Assembly (NCBI GenBank): GCA_002842855.1
Contig: PHEE01000001.1
Coordinates: forward strand, 1-64,000
Origin: Alphaproteobacteria bacterium HGW-Alphaproteobacteria-4
Lineage (GTDB): Bacteria > Pseudomonadota > Alphaproteobacteria > Rhodobacterales > Rhodobacteraceae
DNA length: 64,000 nt
Direction: 5' to 3'
Numbering within the stretch: the stretch's first letter is position 1; each line of letters starts with the position of its first letter. A model generated the notes under the pieces. It did no database searches and was not told where the DNA came from. It was given only the letters and a program-made list of their open reading frames with translations. This document shows positions 44,477 through 50,673 of the stretch, piece after piece. Both the position numbers and the translations under genes were made by a program.

Positions 44477-45625
44477 TTACCCCTGTTTCAAGCTGATCAG
44501 ATCGCCAGTGTCCGGCTTGCGGCGCGTGCCAGGAAGGTCGAATGCCACCATCCCGCCCTTGCGAAGATCAACGAGGATGTCCTTCATGTTGGTCTGGCGT
44601 ACCGGAACGTCTTCCATAACCTTTGCGGCAAGTAGCTCGAAGCTGAGAGGGCGGCCCACTTCCTCCAGAACTTCGGCGATCCTCCGCGCGGCCTGCCTGA
44701 CATGAGCCGGGCAACCTACGCCTGTGCGCTTCAGCTCGATCTCATCAAGATAAGCGCTCGGGAAAAAAGTCGGCTGCGGGTCACTCCCGGCCGCGATCGC
44801 GGTGCGCGTGGAAAGTTGCAACTGCTCGACTTTTCGCTGCACGCTTCGGAATACTTCAACCCCCTGGGGATGGTTTGTGCCTAGCACGAGGCGCATCTGC
44901 ACCCGCTCTTTCCGGGAGTTCAAAATCGTAAAATCAGGTAAATACTTCGCCGCTTGAAGCGCCTTTAAACGAGCCTTCAACAGCCGCATAACCTTCTCAT
45001 GATTCGGCTGGTCTGCCGCCATCTCGCCCATTTTCGACTTCCAGTCTGGATCGGCAAGAAAACGGCCGAAGGACGCTTCAACAGGATCATACCCGGCGTG
45101 ACGGTTGATCGGGTTGGCCATGAAGTTAAGGATGAAGTCGCCCTTCTGCGCCGCAAGGAAGCGCGCGATTTCTTCGGTGTGCAAACTCCAGCCTTTGGGG
45201 TCGATGAACGTGAAGGTGAAGCCCGTCTTGCACGCCTGAGCTATTCTGGAAAGGTGGTCCTCGAAAGCGCCTTCGAAGACCTTTAATTCGATGCCGCTTT
45301 GCCGCGCGGCGTATCCCTCGAGCTTTTTGAATGTCACAGGATCCTTTTCGCAGAGAAAAAATCTAATCCGCACCGAGCGACCCATCTTTGCGAGGGCATC
45401 CTGCGTCCGCTTCAAGACTCTCACCGAGAGATCAAACGAGCTGTCGGTGTAGTTGAGCTCATCGGAGACGTCCCACGGCCCGGCAAACCCATCGATGTAA
45501 TTAAAGACAGGGTCCATGCCTGGCGCCAGCAAGACCTTGTAGCTGGCTTCTTCAAGGTACCGAGACAGGAACCAATGCTTGATCCCTGAATGCTCTCGGT
45601 TCAAATAGGCTTCATCTATCTGCAT
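44477..45625 (-). CDS. tcmP: Three-Cys-motif partner protein TcmP
   Basis: The 382-residue protein has the TcmP pattern: an N-terminal KHWFLSRYLEE, FNYIDGFAGPW, FFLCEKDP, and TFTFIDPKGWS, which recalls a nucleotide or SAM-binding Rossmann fold. A C-terminal winged-helix-like part (LSFELLAAKVMEDV, MKDILVDLRKGG) follows. TcmP is defined by its co-occurrence with the three-Cys-motif (Gp37/Gp68) protein, which lies 13 bases upstream. The pair is typical of mobile and defence islands, and the function is unknown. Confidence 0.88.
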   Translation of the reverse strand: MQIDEAYLNREHSGIKHWFLSRYLEEASYKVLLAPGMDPVFNYIDGFAGPWDVSDELNYTDSSFDLSVRVLKRTQDALAKMGRSVRIRFFLCEKDPVTFKKLEGYAARQSGIELKVFEGAFEDHLSRIAQACKTGFTFTFIDPKGWSLHTEEIARFLAAQKGDFILNFMANPINRHAGYDPVEASFGRFLADPDWKSKMGEMAADQPNHEKVMRLLKARLKALQAAKYLPDFTILNSRKERVQMRLVLGTNHPQGVEVFRSVQRKVEQLQLSTRTAIAAGSDPQPTFFPSAYLDEIELKRTGVGCPAHVRQAARRIAEVLEEVGRPLSFELLAAKVMEDVPVRQTNMKDILVDLRKGGMVAFDLPGTRRKPDTGDLISLKQG

Positions 45626-45638
45626 GTTCAAAAACGCC

Positions 45639-46394
45639 CTATTTGAGGTTTGCCATCACCTGCTCTGGTACGATGTCCCAGGGAAAGCCGTTCCACTCCA
45701 TGCCGTCAAGCAGCCTGCCGCCGGACTTTGGCCGCGCCCCGCCCCATTGCTTGAAAAAGAACGCAACGCCATCCCGATCGCAGGACTCGTGAATTTGCGT
45801 CGCCCATTCCTTTTCCATCGGGCGCGCACCTGGGCCGCTTTCGCCACCCACGATAGCCCACGCGATGCCACCAAGATCGAGGTCGCCGACGGCGCCAAGC
45901 AGAGGTTCAAAGGAAATGAACCGTGCGTCGGAATTGATCTGTTTCAGGTGGTCGATCCGGCTTGTGTAGGCAGCGTCTTCCACCGAAACACCAAGCCAGA
46001 TGTGCGAGGGGACTTTGCCGCCGTCATAGCGCCCTCGAATGTAGTTCCGCATCAAGGAGCTGCGCTTGGTCAGCACCTGGTAGACATGCCGGTCGGCGGC
46101 CTCCATCGCATCGAAGACCTGGTCAATGTAGCCGCGGTCGATATCTTTGTGAAACAGGTCGCTCATCGAGTTCACGAAGATCATGCGTGGCTTCTTCCAG
46201 AGCCCAGGCTGTTTCAGGCGCCCCGGCCAAATCCGAAGGTCGAAGCCTTGCTCATAGGGATGATCTGGCACGCCTCGCCAGCGCTCGGCAAACCGCTCCG
46301 CATAGCAATTGTCGCAGCCGGGACCGACTTTAGTGCAGCCAGTAATCGGATTCCACGTCGCGTCGGTCCATTCAATCGGAGTTTGTTGCGCCAT
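45639..46394 (-). CDS. Three-Cys-motif protein (DUF5131, phage Gp37/Gp68 family)
   Basis: The 251-residue protein has the motif CTKVGPGCDNCYAERFA (Cx6Cx2C) after IEWTDATWNPITG, then FVNSMSDLFH, VYQVLTKRSSLM, IWLGVSVED and WAIVGGESGPGARPM. The three cysteines suggest an Fe-S cluster, and the fold is radical-SAM-like in published comparisons. ATG 46394 is chosen for its GAGGGA site. It partners TcmP downstream. Confidence 0.9.
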   Translation of the reverse strand: MAQQTPIEWTDATWNPITGCTKVGPGCDNCYAERFAERWRGVPDHPYEQGFDLRIWPGRLKQPGLWKKPRMIFVNSMSDLFHKDIDRGYIDQVFDAMEAADRHVYQVLTKRSSLMRNYIRGRYDGGKVPSHIWLGVSVEDAAYTSRIDHLKQINSDARFISFEPLLGAVGDLDLGGIAWAIVGGESGPGARPMEKEWATQIHESCDRDGVAFFFKQWGGARPKSGGRLLDGMEWNGFPWDIVPEQVMANLK

Positions 46395-46613
46395 CCGCCC
46401 GTCCCTCGCTGTTACCGCGAAAACGTAGCATGAACGAATCGGCGGCACAAACTTTCAGCGAAATCACACTCTGGGCTTCGGCGGTGGCGGGGTGCTGGGT
46501 GAAGTACGGCACGCCGTGACGCTGCGGGTGTGGTCCGCGGGCGAAGTCGACCGCGGCAAATAATGGCGGCGGGGCAGCGATGCGTAACCGGAACGAGGGG
46601 AACGCCGAGCGCG

Positions 46614-47111
46614 TCACTTGGCTTTCAGAGCCCCTGGAAGATCGGCTTGGAGCGCGGCGTCATATCTGGCGATTTGGAGTGCCATAAGGGAACTGGGCAG
46701 CGTGAACGAAGCTCCAAAGACGAAAACTGCCAAGCCGACGAATGCCCGCTCCAGCCAAACGGAAACTGTGCCGGGCTCGTCGGGGATCAGAAAGATGGAA
46801 AGCGCCAAGCCCAGCGTGATCAGGTAAAGATAAAAGATCAACCGATGGCGCTGCAGTCGTGAGACGACGTCGGCCTTTTCCAGTTGCAGATCCTTCCAGC
46901 CGCGGGCACCCGGATCACCGATGAACGTAATCACAGCGATCAGGAACCCCGCAAGAATCGAGAAAATCGTGACGACCGCGTTGATGGCATCGGGTTTCTC
47001 CGAAATCAACGGCTGCAGGTAGAAGGCCGCCACCCCAGACACGGTGACGAGGGCCCCGAGCCCTAGAACGCGAAGCCAATCAACTGTGAACTTTTCACCC
47101 TCGATCTTCAT
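46614..47111 (-). CDS. Four-helix membrane protein, second gene of an unrecognised pair
   Basis: The 165-residue protein has four hydrophobic segments at about residues 15-33 (GLGALVTVSGVAAFYL), 42-66, 90-108 (LIFYLYLITLGLALSIFLI) and 122-144. A cytoplasmic loop of mixed charge (WKDLQLEKADVVSRLQRHR) lies between helices 2 and 3. No family is recognised. ATG 47111 starts at the base next to the upstream stop, and its GGAGA site lies inside the upstream gene, so the pair is co-translated. Confidence 0.75.
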   Translation of the reverse strand: MKIEGEKFTVDWLRVLGLGALVTVSGVAAFYLQPLISEKPDAINAVVTIFSILAGFLIAVITFIGDPGARGWKDLQLEKADVVSRLQRHRLIFYLYLITLGLALSIFLIPDEPGTVSVWLERAFVGLAVFVFGASFTLPSSLMALQIARYDAALQADLPGALKAK

Positions 47112-48047
47112 CTAGATCTCCGTTTGCCGGGCTTGCCTGAGTTCCGCAAGATAGCGCAGCATCTCCTCCCGCACCTCGCCCGGCTGCACGGTGTTTGCAG
47201 ACCTGACCACCGATACCTTCTTCTTTACTGCAATTTCGCCTGGCTTGATAGATTCCCCACTGCGAAGCCAAATGACATAGTCCTCCGCCTCCTCGTCCGC
47301 GACGATTTGTTCGGCGATGCCATCGAGACCGCTCTTGGCAACTTCAAGGTCGCGACCGGGAACGCTTATCATCACACGCATCGTTCCCTTGCGACTTTGG
47401 GCGGCACCAGCGGCTTTGCCGTCTGCCCGAACTAGCGACTGAAGCATTTGAACGAGCGGCCGACGAAGCCTCTGAACCATAGTTGGGTTTGCCGCTTCGT
47501 CCCGCACAACTCCCGCGCTGGCTTCCTCGATCGCGAGATCCAACTGCACCTTTTCCACTCCACCACCGGCATCGATGCGGCGGAGACCGTTGATGTCAGC
47601 GATCCGCACAATGTCAAACTGAGTCCACGACTCCGGGCATTTTGCTCGCTGGAACAGCTGATGCAGATATCTGTGAAGCGCACCTGCCGAGCGCCCGGCA
47701 TTCAGCGTGATGACGTGGTCCCCGGAAACGAGTGCGAAAAAATCAGAGTTCAGGAAGTTCTCGTCGTTGCCCGGGTATCGCTCCGTAAGTGTTACTGTTT
47801 CGGCAGGCGCCATTGGCACGACCCCGACGGCTTGCTGTTCGACATATCTTGCGCAGTGCAGGAACACGCCAGATCGCCCCTGGTCGGAGATCTCCGCTCC
47901 CATCACCGATGAGCCATCGGGGAAAATGACAACGCGATCCGTGCTGTTTCGCAGTCCATCGCGCACTTCGCGAATATGTGCTTCCAGATCACTTTCGACC
48001 GAAAACCAGAGCGCGCGGCGATATTCGATGAAACGACTTACTCGCAT
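47112..48047 (-). CDS. Soluble protein of unknown function, first gene of the pair
   Basis: The 311-residue protein starts at ATG 48047 with a GGGG-containing site upstream. A TTG eight codons earlier is less likely. It has a beta-rich N-terminal part (RVVIFPDGSSVMGAEISD, FFALVSGDHVITLNAG), a helical middle, and a lysine-rich end (EIAVKKKVSVV). There is no signal peptide, membrane helix, or recognised enzyme motif. With the adjacent membrane protein it could form a sensor-effector pair, which is inference. Confidence 0.7.
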   Translation of the reverse strand: MRVSRFIEYRRALWFSVESDLEAHIREVRDGLRNSTDRVVIFPDGSSVMGAEISDQGRSGVFLHCARYVEQQAVGVVPMAPAETVTLTERYPGNDENFLNSDFFALVSGDHVITLNAGRSAGALHRYLHQLFQRAKCPESWTQFDIVRIADINGLRRIDAGGGVEKVQLDLAIEEASAGVVRDEAANPTMVQRLRRPLVQMLQSLVRADGKAAGAAQSRKGTMRVMISVPGRDLEVAKSGLDGIAEQIVADEEAEDYVIWLRSGESIKPGEIAVKKKVSVVRSANTVQPGEVREEMLRYLAELRQARQTEI

Positions 48048-48373
48048 TATAAACTGCCCCCGTTGCCCCAATAGGCAGACAGCTAGAGCCGTTTTGCCGA
48101 TTCGTCACCAAGAACGAGGCTTCCCCACTCACCCTTCCCGTCCCCTTCCGCGCATCGGGCCCCTCGCCGCAGCGATAGAGCGTCCATCTCGCGCGGCGCA
48201 CCGAACCTGTTTCGCATCCTGTAGCGCCACTATCCTGCAGCGTGAGCCAATCGGCCGCACTTTCCAAGGCGCGACGCCACAACTATAAAGGGAGCCATGG
48301 CAGAAGATTCTTCTGTTTTCAACCATATTTAACTCAGGGTTTTTTCTGAGTGCCCCACGAAAAGGTCAATGAT
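48048..48373. other. Intergenic region upstream of the hemerythrin gene
   Basis: About 325 bases. It contains one copy of the 38-bp repeat (48158-48195), the palindrome CAGAAGATTCTTCTG at 48301-48315, and a hairpin ACTCAG / CTGAGT at about 48331-48350. The palindrome and hairpin lie where a promoter or operator of the hemerythrin gene would be expected, but I cannot assign a regulator. Confidence 0.4.
48158..48195. repeat. 38-bp repeat, copy 1
   Basis: The sequence beginning GGCCCCTCGCCGCAGCGAT matches copy 2 at 48832-48869 at 35 of 38 positions. On the minus strand it would encode ARWTLYRCGEGP, a fragment of the prophage 119-residue protein's C-terminus, but here it lacks the rest of that gene. 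Confidence 0.8.
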
Positions 48374-48763
48374 ATGAAGTGGACTGAAGCCTATGCCACC
48401 GGAAGCAACGAGGTCGATGAGCAACACAAAACGCTGTTCCTCATGTCCGAGCAGTTCCGCGAAACGCTTGATGCTGGCCATGGCGAAGGCACCTATGACC
48501 TGTTCATCGAGTTTCTGAGCACTTACGCCATGACCCACTTTTCTTATGAAGAAGATTGCATGCTCGCTCACCTGTGCCCGGCCGCGGATCGGAACAAGGT
48601 TGAGCATTGCAATTTCACACAGTTTATCGACCAGGAAGTGGAGCGGTTTCGCCGCGATGGGTTCGACCGGACGGTCGCCTATAACCTCTTGGATACAATT
48701 GACCAATGGCTCGACAGTCACATCGGAAAAGTGGATGTGCAGCTAAAAACCGTCATGCCGTGA
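48374..48763 (+). CDS. Bacteriohemerythrin with one altered iron ligand
   Basis: The 129-residue four-helix protein has the hemerythrin ligands His18, His55, Glu59, His78, His116 and Asp121 (DEQHKTLF, THFSYEE, KVEH, SHIGKVD). The position of the fifth histidine, four before His78, is Asn74. Family members bind O2 at a di-iron centre, and loss of one ligand may change O2 binding or redox chemistry. ATG 48374 has AAGG eight bases upstream. Confidence 0.9.
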   Translation: MKWTEAYATGSNEVDEQHKTLFLMSEQFRETLDAGHGEGTYDLFIEFLSTYAMTHFSYEEDCMLAHLCPAADRNKVEHCNFTQFIDQEVERFRRDGFDRTVAYNLLDTIDQWLDSHIGKVDVQLKTVMP

Positions 48764-48803
48764 CGAAGCGGCGCCGGGCCGTACACTGCTGTGGCCCTTC
48801 GCC

Positions 48804-49163
48804 TCAGCCTTCGGTCCCGGCGTCGGGTTTCGGCCCCTCGCCGCAGCGGTAAAGTGTCCATCTCGCGCGAAGCACAGCAGCATCCCGTGCCTTGGCGCAA
48901 TGATCCTTTTCCCACCAGGCGAGCAGGCGGTTGATGATCCGCTCGCGCCGCCGCCAGGCCGCAACCCTGGGCGAAGCGTCGGCCTCGGCCTCGGTCATCC
49001 ATGAAGGACGTGACCAGGTGCCCGCCTCGGCCGAGGTGGTGATATGGGTTGATCCGCCGAAAACCAACGCGTTGAGCGCCTCGGAAACCAGCGAAGCCAG
49101 CTTGAAACCGACCTCGTAAAGGACGTGCCCCAACTGCCGCAGCGGGTTTCGACGCGCCGTCAT
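48804..49163 (-). CDS. Prophage protein after the tail fibre genes
   Basis: The 119-residue protein begins MTARRNPLRQLGHVLYEVGFK and has a conserved-looking WTLYRCGEGP near the end. It overlaps the upstream gene by four bases (ATGA), so it is the last gene of the phage tail operon. It may concern lysis or virion ends, but no motif supports that. Confidence 0.65.
   Translation of the reverse strand: MTARRNPLRQLGHVLYEVGFKLASLVSEALNALVFGGSTHITTSAEAGTWSRPSWMTEAEADASPRVAAWRRRERIINRLLAWWEKDHCAKARDAAVLRARWTLYRCGEGPKPDAGTEG
48832..48869. repeat. 38-bp repeat, copy 2 (inside the prophage end gene)
   Basis: Beginning GGCCCCTCGCCGCAGCGGT, this copy encodes the C-terminal WTLYRCGEGP on the minus strand. 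Three bases differ from copy 1, which lies on the other side of the hemerythrin gene. Confidence 0.8.
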
Positions 49164-49756
49164 GGGGCAATCCCCAAGGCTGCGGCCATCGCCAGAGCCT
49201 GTGCCTTGGCCACGTCCAGCACCGCCTGCACCGCCTCGGGCGTCTCTGCCGCGTTGATCGCGTCCCGTGTGACCCGCCGCAGGCCAGACACGCGCCCGAC
49301 GATCTGCCGGAACAACTCGGCGTTGGCGAGGATCAGTAGCGACAGGTTATCGACCGTCTCGCCCGTCAACGCCGCCTCGGCTTGCAGCAATTCCACTTGC
49401 GCGGCATCCGCCGTGCCAGCGATATGCGCCCGCGCCGCCGCCTCTTTCGCATCCCACGATAGCCGCTCGTCCAAGGGCGTGTCTGCGGTAAAGCGGCCCA
49501 TGAAGTCACCGGCCCAAGCCAGCATGGCGGAAATGGCGCGGGATTTCACCTCGTCGAGCGGGGGTGGTGTAGGCGCAGGCGGGGGCACAAACGGCGCTAT
49601 GTCTCCCGCCAGAATTTCGTAATGCAGGGCCTTCACGTCGAACGCCGCCCCGGTATCATCAGGCGATACGGTGAACGGTATCCAGCCGAACGAGGGGTGG
49701 TTTAGGTCAATGTCGATGGTGCCAACGGCGTTGTAGGTCGGGTTCTTCCATTCCAT
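49160..49756 (-). CDS. Prophage tail fibre-associated protein
   Basis: This protein of about 198 residues starts MEWKNPTYNAVGTID. A proline-rich hinge (VPPPAPTPPPL) leads to a helical C-terminal domain. Its place after the fibre gene and its layout fit a phage fibre assembly or tail-tip protein. The start shares bases with the fibre stop. Confidence 0.6.
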   Translation of the reverse strand: MEWKNPTYNAVGTIDIDLNHPSFGWIPFTVSPDDTGAAFDVKALHYEILAGDIAPFVPPPAPTPPPLDEVKSRAISAMLAWAGDFMGRFTADTPLDERLSWDAKEAAARAHIAGTADAAQVELLQAEAALTGETVDNLSLLILANAELFRQIVGRVSGLRRVTRDAINAAETPEAVQAVLDVAKAQALAMAAALGIAP

Positions 49757-50673
49757 CACGAAATCCTCACCCAAAGAGTTGCCCCGCCGAGAGTCACAAA
49801 GTTTCCAGATCCATCAGGCCCAGCCGTGACCGTGTGGTCGTAGTTGCCAAGGCATCGCCATGTCCCCGAAAGGGCCGTCCCGGTCGCGAGAGAGGCGGTT
49901 ACAACACCCGACGCCGAACTGACAGTTGCCGCTGCTGATACTGGCGACAGCGAACTGCCCGCCAAGGTGGTTCCAAATGTCACGTCGGTCGTGCCCGTGG
50001 TCCGGCGCGCAAATGCGAGTGTGCCAACGGCTCCGGCTGTTGCGGCGGCAATATCGGCGAGTGTGGTCGCGGCAGGCGCCAGCGCTGCAATCGCCTGCGC
50101 CACCCGCAGCGGCGTGGTGATCTTGGTGTTGTCGGTGCCCGCCTCCGCTTCGGCCTGTGAAGCCAGGGCGGCACCATTGATCAAATCGGCCGTAAGCGTG
50201 CCCGAGACCGTCAGCCCGGTGTTGGTGGTCCACGCTTTGCTCGAATTGTTGTATTTCAGGTAGATGCCGCCATCGGCAAAGCCCTCGATCAGCGTTTCGG
50301 TGCCCGCTGCATTCTTCACTCTCCAGGTGCCAGTGAAGAGAGTGATGCCGCTGTCGCTGAAGGTCGCCAACGCCGTCCCGGCCGAATTGCGAACGGTTAC
50401 TCCGCCAGTGCTCAGCGCCTGCACCACATCGCTGCGCACCTCCCAGCGATTGTTCACGGTGTCGAACTTCGCCAGTGTCAGCCAGGCAGTATTGGCGCCA
50501 TTGCGCATCATCAGCAGGTTGTTCGTGGTGTCGGCCCAGAGCTGATAGGGGTAGGTGGTGCCGGGTGCCGCCGCCCCGGCCGAGGCCGAGGCCAGCGCCT
50601 GAAACGCCGCGTTGAAATCGGCGAGGATCGACGGAAAGGTCTGGTCCGCCACCACAAAATCGTTCTGGCTCAT
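49756..50673 (-). CDS. Prophage tail fibre / receptor-binding protein
   Basis: The 305-residue protein carries YPYQLWADTTNNLLMMRNGANT, a fibre-like segment, then a low-complexity Ala/Thr/Ser/Gly-rich beta-repeat region (TTGTTDVTFGTTLAGSSL). Such composition and its position after the J-like gene fit a tail fibre that contacts the host surface. It overlaps the J-like gene by four bases. Confidence 0.8.
   Translation of the reverse strand: MSQNDFVVADQTFPSILADFNAAFQALASASAGAAAPGTTYPYQLWADTTNNLLMMRNGANTAWLTLAKFDTVNNRWEVRSDVVQALSTGGVTVRNSAGTALATFSDSGITLFTGTWRVKNAAGTETLIEGFADGGIYLKYNNSSKAWTTNTGLTVSGTLTADLINGAALASQAEAEAGTDNTKITTPLRVAQAIAALAPAATTLADIAAATAGAVGTLAFARRTTGTTDVTFGTTLAGSSLSPVSAAATVSSASGVVTASLATGTALSGTWRCLGNYDHTVTAGPDGSGNFVTLGGATLWVRIS

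Noticed and set aside
46395-46613. Small minus-strand frame of 81 codons between the two accessory pairs
   Set aside because: There is no ribosome site or motif, and it overlaps the neighbouring genes' control regions.
48331-48350. Possible terminator hairpin ACTCAG / CTGAGT
   Set aside because: The stem is short and the T-run lies in the loop, not after the stem, so it does not look like a Rho-independent terminator.
48048-48350. Mu-type prophage end (TG...CA with repeated A/T boxes)
   Set aside because: I could not find a convincing end sequence or a 5-base target duplication in the window, so the exact prophage boundary is left open.
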